Shown: in pieces, positions 10,133 to 17,131 of the stretch
Position numbering within the stretch: the stretch's first letter is position 1
Layout: each line of letters begins with the position of its first letter
Assembly: GCA_900544205.1 (NCBI GenBank)
Contig: UQUG01000024.1
Location: 1-27,056 of the forward strand
Direction of reading: 5' to 3'
DNA length: 27,056 bases
Source: an uncultured Collinsella sp.
Lineage (GTDB): Bacteria; Actinomycetota; Coriobacteriia; Coriobacteriales; Coriobacteriaceae
The notes under the pieces: generated by a model
What the model saw: only the letters and a program-made list of their open reading frames with translations
Told to the model about the DNA's origin: nothing
The model's database searches: none
Program-made: the position numbers and the translations under genes

Positions 10133-11380
10133 CTAGATCAGGTCCTCCGCATCATCGAAGGCGTCGGTGTCGTGGACACCGCAGAAACGGGAGCCGGGAC
10201 GAGCCTGGTTGCGGCACTGGATGCCGTCCTCGGACACGAACTCGCAGCGACGGACGTCCTCGTCCTCCTCGTCACCGATCAGGTCGGCGGCGGGCTCCTC
10301 GTGAACGGGAACATTCTTGAGGATGTCGGCGGCAAGGGTCTCGGACTTAATGTCGATGTGCCAGCCGGTCAGACGCGCGGCGAGGCGGGCGTTCTGGCCC
10401 TCCTTGCCGATGGCGAGGGACAGCTGGTCGTCGGGCACGATAACGCCGGCGTAGGCCTTCTCCTCGTCGATGAGGACGCGGGTGACCTTGGCAGGCGACA
10501 GGGCGTTTGCGACGTAGACTGCCGGATCGGCATCCCACAGGATGACGTCGACGCGCTCGCCACGGAGCTCGCCCACGACGGCGCGAACACGGCTGCCCTT
10601 GGGGCCGACGCAGGCGCCCACGGGATCCAGGCGATCGTCGAGCGAGTGGACGGCGACCTTTGAGCGCTGACCGGGCTCGCGGGCGATCGACTTGATCTGG
10701 ACGGTGCCCTCATAGATCTCGGGCACCTCCTGCTCAAACAGACGACGCATGAGCTCGGGGTGGGTACGGGAGATGACAATCGGCGGACGGCTGTGCTCGC
10801 CACGGACCGGCTGCAGGTTGGAGTTGGGGTCGCGAACGTCGATGATCACGGCCTTGATATGCTGGTTGTGCAGGTAGCGCTCGCCCATCGGACGCTCGTT
10901 GCGCTCGTTCTCGTAACGGCGCTGGTCGAAGTGCGGAAGCTCGGCCTCGACGCCCTCGCGAATCTTGACGATCGTGAAGTCGGGCGTGGACTGCAGCACG
11001 GTACCGCTGATGAGGTCACCGATGCGGCCGGAGAACTCCTCGTAGATCTGCTCGCGGGCGGAGTTGCGTACGATGGCGTTGATCTCGGCCTTGGCGTGCT
11101 GGGCGGCGATACGGCTCGTGTTCTTAGGAGTGACGTCGATCTCCTCGAACTCGGTGAAGTTGCCCTCCTCGTCCATGGAATCGTCGATCGGCTCCAGACG
11201 GTAGACGTAGATCTTGCCGGTGGTGCGGTCGATGGTCACCTTGGCGCCCCACTCAAGATGCAGGATCTCGGCATAGCTCTTGGCGAGCGACTGCTCCAGG
11301 CGGTCGATCAGGTAGAGCTGGTCGATGTGCTTCTCCTGGCAAAGCTCCATCAGGGCGGACATCATGTCGGATGCTGCCAT
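10133..11380 (-). CDS. nusA: Transcription termination/antitermination factor NusA with a C-terminal Cys/His tail
   Basis: NusA binds RNA polymerase and nascent RNA and modulates pausing, termination and antitermination. The order is an N-terminal RNAP-binding domain (1-~120), an S1 domain (ISGTVLQSTPDFTIVKI), KH1 (VAVHSLDDRLDPVGACVG, KGSRVRAVVGELRGERVDV) and KH2 (LSLAIGKEGQNARLAARLTG). The last ~38 residues hold Cys379, Cys389, Cys400 and His403 (C-x9-C-x10-C-x2-H), a likely small zinc-binding motif, then an acidic end. This tail is not part of the canonical NusA. The start chosen is the ATG at 11378-11380, one base after the rimP stop codon, with AAGGAAGGAAAG just upstream; a start 33 bp earlier would lie inside rimP. 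Confidence 0.96.
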   Translation of the reverse strand: MAASDMMSALMELCQEKHIDQLYLIDRLEQSLAKSYAEILHLEWGAKVTIDRTTGKIYVYRLEPIDDSMDEEGNFTEFEEIDVTPKNTSRIAAQHAKAEINAIVRNSAREQIYEEFSGRIGDLISGTVLQSTPDFTIVKIREGVEAELPHFDQRRYENERNERPMGERYLHNQHIKAVIIDVRDPNSNLQPVRGEHSRPPIVISRTHPELMRRLFEQEVPEIYEGTVQIKSIAREPGQRSKVAVHSLDDRLDPVGACVGPKGSRVRAVVGELRGERVDVILWDADPAVYVANALSPAKVTRVLIDEEKAYAGVIVPDDQLSLAIGKEGQNARLAARLTGWHIDIKSETLAADILKNVPVHEEPAADLIGDEEDEDVRRCEFVSEDGIQCRNQARPGSRFCGVHDTDAFDDAEDLI

Positions 11381-11381
11381 C

Positions 11382-11876
11382 TTACTTTCCTTCCTTCGCG
11401 GGCTTGAAGTCATAGGTGGGCTTCAACTTGCACTTTTTAACATCAGAGAAATCGAGGGTGACGGACTCGCCGTCCTCGAGCTCGAGGGTTACGTTCGTCT
11501 CGGTGGCGGCGGCAATCTTGCCGGCGTACTTGCGACGGCCCTCGGTGGCGGTGGAGGTGAGCTCACAGTTCTCGCCCACAAAGCGGGCAAAGTCACTCGG
11601 GCGGCGCAGCGGGCGCGCCATACCCGGGCTCGACACCTCGAGCGTATAGCTCGAAGAGATGGGGTCGAGCTCCTCAATCACATCGCCGACCCATTTGGTG
11701 TTGGCCGTGACGTCATTGAGCGACAGGCTCTGACCCTCGGCACCCTCGATACGCACACGCACACAGGGGGCCTTGGTGGCACCCACGAGCTCAACGTCGA
11801 CGATGTCGACATCGTGCTGGGGAGCAACGGCCTCGAGCGCGTCGATGATCGCCTGCTCGGTCTTGGTCTTGACCAT
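11382..11876 (-). CDS. rimP: Ribosome maturation factor RimP
   Basis: RimP assists assembly of the 30S subunit and is usually the first gene of the nusA-infB operon, as here. The N-terminal alpha/beta domain is seen in VDIVDVELVGATKAPCVRVRI, then SLNDVTANTKWVGDVIEELD and the signature YTLEVSSPGMARPLRRPSDF. The C-terminal SH3-like barrel contains GKIAAATETNVTLELEDGE. At 164 aa it is of normal size. The ATG at 11874-11876 has GGAGG 7 nt upstream. The frame stays open another 60 codons upstream, but that stretch covers the promoter and terminator hairpin and is not protein-like. A single base separates its stop from the nusA start. Confidence 0.94.
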   Translation of the reverse strand: MVKTKTEQAIIDALEAVAPQHDVDIVDVELVGATKAPCVRVRIEGAEGQSLSLNDVTANTKWVGDVIEELDPISSSYTLEVSSPGMARPLRRPSDFARFVGENCELTSTATEGRRKYAGKIAAATETNVTLELEDGESVTLDFSDVKKCKLKPTYDFKPAKEGK

Positions 11877-11896
11877 TGCGGCACCTCCATCCATAC

Positions 11897-11928
11897 AAAA
11901 AAGAAGCGGGGCCGAAACCCCACTTCTT
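11897..11928 (-). terminator. Intrinsic terminator in the rimP leader (candidate attenuator)
   Basis: On the minus strand, AAGAAGTGGGG pairs with CCCCGCTTCTT (11 bp with one G-U) around loop TTTCGG (11901-11928), and a run of six T follows. This strong terminator lies only about 20 nt upstream of the rimP start and downstream of the only good promoter seen, so transcription of the operon would depend on read-through or antitermination. I cannot see a clear competing antiterminator stem. Confidence 0.82.
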
Positions 11929-11954
11929 TCAATTACAACTTCATTTGCAAGCAA

Positions 11955-11983
11955 ACTATACCAATACCTGCACAAACGTGCAA
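11955..11983 (-). promoter_or_regulatory. Probable promoter of the rimP-nusA-infB operon
   Basis: On the minus strand a -10 box TATAGT (11955-11960) lies 17 bp from a -35-like TTGCAC (11978-11983). The predicted start is near 11948, leaving a leader of about 70 nt that contains the terminator hairpin at 11901-11928. Confidence 0.55.
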
Positions 11984-12068
11984 CCACAACACAAACCCGC
12001 AGGTCAGCGTGAGCACAGGTTCTCCACAAGAAATGGATAATTGGGTGTTGTCGCAAGTATCCATAACC

Positions 12069-12102
12069 AAAAAGAGGGGCGACTCCTGCGGAATCGTCCC
12101 TC
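12069..12102 (-). terminator. Intrinsic terminator of leuS
   Basis: A 13-bp stem with one mismatch (12074-12102) is followed on the minus strand by five T (12069-12073). It lies about 30 bp past the leuS stop codon and ends that transcript before the rimP promoter. Confidence 0.85.
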
Positions 12103-12132
12103 GCCTTTTCATGTCAGCTATGCGCGCAGCGC

Positions 12133-14709
12133 TTACTTGACAACCAGGTTAACCAGCTTGCCAGGCACGCAGATGGCCTTGACGACCGTCTTGCCCTCAA
12201 GCCACTTGGCAACGGCTTCCTCAGCGGCAGCCTGCATCTCCTCGTTGGAGGCGTCGCGGGCGACGTCGATGCGGCCACGGACCTTGCCGAGCACCTGGAC
12301 GACGATCTGCACCGTGTCCTCGATAGACTCGGCGATGTCGAACTCGGGCCAGGCGGCGGTGTAGGCGTTGCCCTCACAGCCGAGCGCCTCGTGCCACAGC
12401 TCGTCGGCCCAGAACGGGCAGATGGGGGCAAGGACGCTTACGATGTCCTTGGCCACGCCGTAGCACAGGGCCTTGTCGCGGTCAGCGCCCTCGGTGGCGT
12501 TGAGGTAGGCGCTCGCCGCGTTGACGAGCTCCATGACGGCCGAGATCGCGGTGTTGAACTGGCCGCGATCGAAGTCCTCGGTACACTTGGCAATGGTGCG
12601 GTGACGCTCGCGGTAGAGCTTCATCGCGGTCTCGTCGAGCACGGACTTGTCGAAGGCCACGTTGGCGTCACCCGACTGGACGAGCTGCCACACGATACGC
12701 CAGGCGCGCTTGATAAAGCGGTTGGCGCCCTCGACGGCCTTGGGATCCCAGTCGAAGTCCTTCTCGGGCGGGGCGATAAACAGGATCGCCAGACGCATGG
12801 TGTCGGCGCCGTAGGGCTCGATAACCGAGCTCGGGGGTACCACATTGCCCTTGGACTTGGACATGGTGTCGCCGTTCTCGTCCTTGACCATGCCCTGGCA
12901 CAGCAGGTTAGTGAAGGGCTCGTCAACACTCAGCAGGCCCAGGTCGCGCAGTGCCTTGGTAAAGAAGCGGCTGTAGAGCAGGTGCAAAATGGCATGCTCG
13001 ATGCCGCCGATGTAGTTATCGACGGGCATCCAACGGTCGGCCGCCTCGCGGGAGAAGGGCAGCTCGGTGTTGTGCGGGTCGGTATAGCGCAGGTAATACC
13101 AGCTGGAGCAGGTGAAGGTGTCCATGGTATCGGTCTCACGCTTGGCCGGGTGACCGCAGACCGGGCAGGTGGTCTCGTAGAACTCCTTGCACTCGGCGAG
13201 GGTCTCGCCGGCACCCAGGTCCAGGTTCTCGGGCAGCGTCACCGGCAGCTGGTCCTCGGGCACGGGCACGATGCCGCAGTGCTCGCAGTGGATGGCCGGG
13301 ATGGGGTTGCCCCAATAACGCTGGCGGGAGATGAGCCAGTCGCGCAAGCGGAACTCGACCTTGCGACGGCCGCAGCCCATGGCCTCGAGGTCCGCAACAA
13401 TGGCGGCCTCGCCCTCGGAGTGCTTGCCGCCGCGCATGCCGGTGTACTTGCCGGACTGGACGAGCGTGCCCTCGGCAGCGTGGGCGCAATCCCAGTCGAC
13501 GGTCTCGGCATGGAAGGTATCGATGGTCTCGCCGCTGGCCTCGACGGCAGCGCGGTCGTCATCGTCCAGGATAATCGGCACGATGGGCAGGTCATACTTG
13601 CGGGCAAACTCAAAGTCGCGCTGGTCGCCGCAGGGAACGGCCATGACGGCGCCGGTGCCGTAGTCGGCCACGACGTAGTCGGCAACCCACACGGGGACCT
13701 TCTCGCCGTTGACGGGATTCACCACGTAGCGACCCGTAAAGGCACCGTGCTTCTCGAGGGTGCCCTGTGCGCGCTCGACGGCAGAGATATGCTTGGAGTC
13801 CTCGACGATCTTGGTCACGGCCTCCTCGTACTCCGTGCCCTCGACGAGCTCGTGCAGACGAGCATACTCGGGAGCCAGGACAAAGAAGGAGACGCCAAAG
13901 AGCGTGTCGGCACGCGTGGTGAAGACGGTGATCTTGCCCTCATCGCCCTCGATGGGCTCGCCATCCTTATCGCACAGGGTAAAGTCGACCTCGGCGCCCT
14001 CGGAGCGGCCGATCCAGTTGGCCTGCATCTGCTTGACGCGCTCGGGCCAGCCGGGGAGCTTCTCCAGGTCGTCGAGCAGCTCCTGGGAGTACTCGGTGAT
14101 CTTGTAGTACCACTGCTCAAGATCGCGCTTCTCGGGCTCGGTGCCGCAACGCCAGCACTTGCCCTCGGTCACCTGCTCGTTGGCCAGAACGGTCTTGCAG
14201 TTGGGGCACCAGTTGACCGGGTTCTTCTTACGGTAGACCAGGCCCTTTTCCCACATCTTCTCAAAGATCCACTGACCCCAGCGGTAATAGTCGGGGCTGC
14301 AGGTCTTGACCATGCGATCCAGATCGTAGGAGAAGCCCATGCGCTTCATCGTGGCGAGCGCCTGGTCCATGTTCTTATACGTCCAGGCGGCAGCCTGCGT
14401 GTTGTGCTTGATGGCGGCGTTCTCGGCGGGCAGGCCAAAGGCGTCAAAGCCGATGGGATGCAGCACGTCGTAGCCGCGCATGCGGGCCTGACGGGCCATG
14501 GCATCGCCGATGGTATAGTTGCGCGCGTGGCCCATGTGCAGGTCGCCCGACGGATACGGGAACATCTCGAGCACGTACTTCTTGGGCTTGCTGTCGTCGG
14601 TGTCGACCGCAAAGAGGTTGGAGTCCTCCCAGGCCTTCATCCACTTGGACTCAATGGCCTGCGCGTCGTAGGCAGGGATCTCGTCCTTATGATCTGTGCA
14701 ATCGCACAT
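12133..14709 (-). CDS. leuS: Leucyl-tRNA synthetase
   Basis: This class Ia synthetase charges tRNA-Leu. HIGH appears as HMGH (residues 58-61, SGDLHMGHARNYT) and KMSKS as TMSKS (615-619). A Cys4 zinc cluster, NWCPNCKTV with CWRCGTEP, follows the catalytic start. The editing domain includes VFTTRADTLFGVSFFVLAPE and the MAVPCGDQRDFEFA segment. A further pair of CxxC/CxxH-type elements (CEHCG, CPVCGHP) occurs before the C-terminal anticodon-binding region. At 858 aa it has the usual size. The ATG at 14707-14709 has AAAGGAG 7 nt upstream; the frame is open for 49 further codons upstream, but those cross the long palindrome in the leader and are not protein-like. It is preceded by guaB and forms its own transcription unit. 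Confidence 0.98.
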   Translation of the reverse strand: MCDCTDHKDEIPAYDAQAIESKWMKAWEDSNLFAVDTDDSKPKKYVLEMFPYPSGDLHMGHARNYTIGDAMARQARMRGYDVLHPIGFDAFGLPAENAAIKHNTQAAAWTYKNMDQALATMKRMGFSYDLDRMVKTCSPDYYRWGQWIFEKMWEKGLVYRKKNPVNWCPNCKTVLANEQVTEGKCWRCGTEPEKRDLEQWYYKITEYSQELLDDLEKLPGWPERVKQMQANWIGRSEGAEVDFTLCDKDGEPIEGDEGKITVFTTRADTLFGVSFFVLAPEYARLHELVEGTEYEEAVTKIVEDSKHISAVERAQGTLEKHGAFTGRYVVNPVNGEKVPVWVADYVVADYGTGAVMAVPCGDQRDFEFARKYDLPIVPIILDDDDRAAVEASGETIDTFHAETVDWDCAHAAEGTLVQSGKYTGMRGGKHSEGEAAIVADLEAMGCGRRKVEFRLRDWLISRQRYWGNPIPAIHCEHCGIVPVPEDQLPVTLPENLDLGAGETLAECKEFYETTCPVCGHPAKRETDTMDTFTCSSWYYLRYTDPHNTELPFSREAADRWMPVDNYIGGIEHAILHLLYSRFFTKALRDLGLLSVDEPFTNLLCQGMVKDENGDTMSKSKGNVVPPSSVIEPYGADTMRLAILFIAPPEKDFDWDPKAVEGANRFIKRAWRIVWQLVQSGDANVAFDKSVLDETAMKLYRERHRTIAKCTEDFDRGQFNTAISAVMELVNAASAYLNATEGADRDKALCYGVAKDIVSVLAPICPFWADELWHEALGCEGNAYTAAWPEFDIAESIEDTVQIVVQVLGKVRGRIDVARDASNEEMQAAAEEAVAKWLEGKTVVKAICVPGKLVNLVVK

Positions 14710-14735
14710 ATCAGCTCCTTTGTTATGTCGGTTGG

Positions 14736-14854
14736 GGCGGGGCGTTCTTACCTTTACTCGCTGCTGCGGACAGTCCTGCGCAAGACGAAGAGCACATTTA
14801 GTGCTCTTCTTTGCGTGCGGAACTTGCAGCGAGCAAAGGTAAGAACGCCCCGCC
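14736..14854. repeat. 119-bp near-palindrome in the leuS leader
   Basis: Outer arms 14736-14764 and 14826-14854 are 29 bp each with a single mismatch. The 61-bp centre is itself foldable, with a perfect GAAGAGCAC/GTGCTCTTC stem around ATTTA. The outer arm contains GTTGGGGCGGGGCGTTCTTA, close to the core of the palindrome at 247-300. If leuS is transcribed from the TATTAT at 14873-14878, the whole structure lies in its 5' untranslated RNA. I see no T-box signature. Confidence 0.88.
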
Positions 14855-14872
14855 ACATCGTTAACTCGGTAG

Positions 14873-14878
14873 ATAATA
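14873..14878 (-). promoter_or_regulatory. Candidate -10 box for leuS
   Basis: TATTAT on the minus strand lies between the guaB terminator hairpin and the leuS leader palindrome. No convincing -35 box was found at the expected distance, so the call rests on position and the hexamer only. Confidence 0.35.
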
Positions 14879-14890
14879 GCAAATACAACA

Positions 14891-14923
14891 AGCGAGATGC
14901 CTGCGACTTGCGGGCATCTCGCT
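14891..14923 (-). terminator. Terminator hairpin of guaB
   Basis: AGCGAGATGCC (14891-14901) pairs perfectly with 14913-14923. The stem extends by a few further pairs with one wobble around a 5-nt loop. On the minus strand it is followed by TTGTTGTATTT, a broken U tract, about 50 bp past the guaB stop. The plus-strand tail is CTTTATCT, so activity in both directions is possible. Confidence 0.72.
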
Positions 14924-14972
14924 TTATCTAAATAACGTGGTTGGGAATCAACCTTTATGTGCGGCTCTTACC

Positions 14973-16484
14973 TTATCGATAGGATACGGACTGCTGGGAG
15001 TCCTTTACGACTACGTCGTGGGCACCGCCTTCGACGATCGAGGTGGAGCTCACCAGGGTCAGGCGTGCCTTTTCCTGGAGCTCGGGGATCGAGAGGGCAC
15101 CGCAGTTGCACATCGTGGACTTGACCTTGTAGAGCGTGCCGCCCACGCCGTCCTTGAGGGAGCCGGCGTAAGGCACGTAGGAGTCGACGCCCTCGACGAA
15201 GCTGAGTTTCGCAGCGCCGCCCAGGTCGTAGCGCTGCCAGTTGCGGGCACGCGCGGAACCCTCGCCCCAGTACTCCTTCATGTACTGACCGTTGACGTTG
15301 ACGCGCTCGGTCGGGCTCTCGTCGAAGCGGGCGAAGTAACGACCCAACATCATAAAGTCGGCACCCATGGCAAGGGCGAGCGTCATGTGGTAGTCGTAGA
15401 CGATGCCGCCGTCGGAGCACACGGGCACGTAGATGCCGGTCTCCTCGTAGTACTCGTCACGAGCGCGGCAGACATCGATCAGCGCGGTGGCCTGACCACG
15501 GCCAATGCCCTTGGTCTCACGGGTAATGCAGATGGAGCCGCCGCCGATACCAACCTTGATGAAGTCGGCACCGCAGTCGGCCAGGAAGCGGAAGCCCTCG
15601 GCGTCGACGACGTTACCGGCACCGACCTTGACGTCCTCGCCGTAGTTGGCGCGAATCCACTCGATGGTGCGCTTCTGCCACTCGCTGAAGCCCTCGGAGG
15701 AGTCGATGCACAGGACGTCAGCACCGGCCTCGATGAGCAGCGGCACGCGCTCAGCATAGTCGCGGGTGTTGATACCGGCGCCAACCATGTAGCGCTTGTC
15801 GCTATCGAGCAGCTCGTTGGGGTTGGTCTTGTGGCTGTCGTAGTCCTTGCGGAAGACGATGCCCATGAGGTGATCGTTGTCGTCGACGATGGGCAGGGCG
15901 TTGAGCTTGTTGTCCCAGATGACGTCGTTGGCAACCTTGAGGCTGATGTTCTTATCGCCCACGATGAGCTGCTCACGCGGGGTCATGAACTCGGAGACCT
16001 TCTTCTGGTGGTCATCGCGGCTGGGGCGATAGTCACGGCTGGTGACGATACCCACGAGCTTGCCCTTGGGGGTGCCATCGTCGGTAACCGGCATGGTGGA
16101 GTGACCGGTCTTCTCCTTGAGCTCGATGACCTGCTCCATGGTCATGTCGGGGGTCAGCGTGGAATCGGACTGGACAAAGCCGGCCTTGTGATCCTTAACG
16201 GCCTTGACCATAGCGGCCTCGGACTCGGGGGTCTGGGAACCGTAGATGAAGGACAGGCCACCCTCGGTAGCGAGCGCGACACCCATGTCGACGCCCGAGA
16301 CGGACTGCATGATGGCGGAAACCATGGGGATGTTCAGGGTGATTGCCGGCTTCTCACCGCGCTTAAAGCGGGTTAGCGGCGTCTTAAGAGAGACGTTGTT
16401 GGGGATGCACTGCGAGGACGAGTAACCAGGGACCAGCAGATACTCCGAAAACGTGTGGGACTCACCGGGAAAGAACGTAGCCAT
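14973..16484 (-). CDS. guaB: Inosine-5'-monophosphate dehydrogenase, Tritrichomonas-type
   Basis: It oxidises IMP to XMP with NAD+, the committed step to GTP. It is a TIM barrel interrupted by a CBS pair (about residues 105-220: KVSEFMTPREQLIV, LNALPIVDDNDHLMGIVFRK). The catalytic loop is GIGGGSICITRETKGIGRG with Cys319, and the mobile flap has Arg418-Tyr419 (RARNWQRYDLGG). This differs from the usual bacterial loop (GPGSICTTR) and flap (GSMGAM...R-Y-FQ). From memory the sequence closely matches the protist Tritrichomonas foetus enzyme, which also has 503 residues, Cys319 and Arg418/Tyr419. AAAGGAG lies before the ATG. It stands alone, with its own terminator. Confidence 0.97.
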   Translation of the reverse strand: MATFFPGESHTFSEYLLVPGYSSSQCIPNNVSLKTPLTRFKRGEKPAITLNIPMVSAIMQSVSGVDMGVALATEGGLSFIYGSQTPESEAAMVKAVKDHKAGFVQSDSTLTPDMTMEQVIELKEKTGHSTMPVTDDGTPKGKLVGIVTSRDYRPSRDDHQKKVSEFMTPREQLIVGDKNISLKVANDVIWDNKLNALPIVDDNDHLMGIVFRKDYDSHKTNPNELLDSDKRYMVGAGINTRDYAERVPLLIEAGADVLCIDSSEGFSEWQKRTIEWIRANYGEDVKVGAGNVVDAEGFRFLADCGADFIKVGIGGGSICITRETKGIGRGQATALIDVCRARDEYYEETGIYVPVCSDGGIVYDYHMTLALAMGADFMMLGRYFARFDESPTERVNVNGQYMKEYWGEGSARARNWQRYDLGGAAKLSFVEGVDSYVPYAGSLKDGVGGTLYKVKSTMCNCGALSIPELQEKARLTLVSSTSIVEGGAHDVVVKDSQQSVSYR

Positions 16485-16542
16485 GTTTCTCCTTTTTCCA
16501 TGCGACCGGTCGGCTGCAGGCCTCGTAGGACCCAGCCCAACC

Positions 16543-16554
16543 TTGGGCGCCCAA
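16543..16554. promoter_or_regulatory. Perfect 12-bp palindrome in the guaB leader
   Basis: TTGGGCGCCCAA is self-complementary and lies about 60 bp upstream of the guaB start, with a second shorter palindrome, CGACCGGTCG, at 16503-16512. These could be binding sites or RNA stems. No regulator is identified, and chance occurrence in GC-rich DNA is possible. Confidence 0.3.
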
Positions 16555-16667
16555 TACTGGGGAAGTATCTTAACGCACTTTGGCTGCTACAATGCATGAT
16601 TTAAGAAAGCACACGAGGGTTTGACGCAAGGATAGCGTTTGCCCAGTAAACACTTTAGCGGGGAGAC

Positions 16668-17024
16668 GTGCGGGATATGAAGTACAAGACGACGGCGCGA
16701 CTGGTCATTCAATCGTGCGACGAAGAACTGCCGGGCGTGTTTGGCCACGGCTGCGTCTTGCTGCTGCAGGGCATCGCCCGCGAGCATTCCCTCAACCGCG
16801 CCGCCAAGAGCATGGGCATGGCGTATTCCAAGGCCTGGCGCATCGTGAACGAGGCCGAGGGCCAGCTGGGCTGCAAGCTCATCGAACGCGACGGCGCCCG
16901 CGGATCCACCCTCACCCCCGCCGGCGAGCGAGCCATCGAAGTCTACGAAACGCTGCAGGCCGAAATCAACAACGTCATAGCAACCCGGGCCGACGCTCTC
17001 ATTGCCTCCATTACCGAAAAGTAG
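16668..17024 (+). CDS. ModE/LysR-type winged helix DNA-binding protein, single domain
   Basis: This 118-aa protein consists only of the winged helix-turn-helix seen at the N-terminus of the molybdate regulator ModE and of LysR regulators: NRAAKSMGMAYSKAWRIVNEAEGQLGCKLIER, then the wing GARGSTLTPAGERAIEVYETLQAEI. It has no molybdate-binding (TOBE/MOP) or LysR effector domain, so its signal is unknown. The GTG at 16668 has GGGGAG only 2 nt upstream. The ATG at 16677 would place it 11 nt away; both starts remain possible. It is the only plus-strand gene in the window, divergent from guaB and convergent with the PLP-fold gene. Its TAG stop lies in the arm of a large inverted repeat. No molybdenum gene is nearby. 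Confidence 0.85.
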   Translation: MRDMKYKTTARLVIQSCDEELPGVFGHGCVLLLQGIAREHSLNRAAKSMGMAYSKAWRIVNEAEGQLGCKLIERDGARGSTLTPAGERAIEVYETLQAEINNVIATRADALIASITEK

Positions 17025-17131
17025 CTAATTTGGGACGGGGCTTTTTTAGCTACCCTAATGTCAAATATGTCCTCAGGCTTCGACGGCCCCGGATGGGTAG
17101 CTAAAAAAGCCCCGTCCCAAATTAGCTACTT
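17019..17131. repeat. Perfect 37-bp inverted repeat containing both convergent stop codons
   Basis: Arms 17019-17055 and 17095-17131 are exact reverse complements around a 39-nt centre. Each arm begins with the last base triplet AAG plus TAG of the adjacent gene, then CTAATTTGGGACGGGGC, six T and TAGCTACCC. On either strand a GC block is followed by TTTTTT, so it may act as a two-way terminator. The perfect arms imply recent insertion or continuous homogenisation. Confidence 0.93.

Noticed and set aside
11877..12056. Sixty-codon N-terminal extension of RimP
   Set aside because: The extension covers the promoter and terminator hairpin, is rich in Cys/Arg/Val without family similarity, and a good ribosome site precedes the downstream ATG.
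14710..14872. T-box riboswitch upstream of leuS
   Set aside because: No T-box consensus sequence and no leucine specifier loop can be seen; the leader is occupied by a long palindrome instead.
16485..16667. Purine or PRPP-type riboswitch upstream of guaB
   Set aside because: No conserved purine aptamer core was recognisable; only short palindromes are present.
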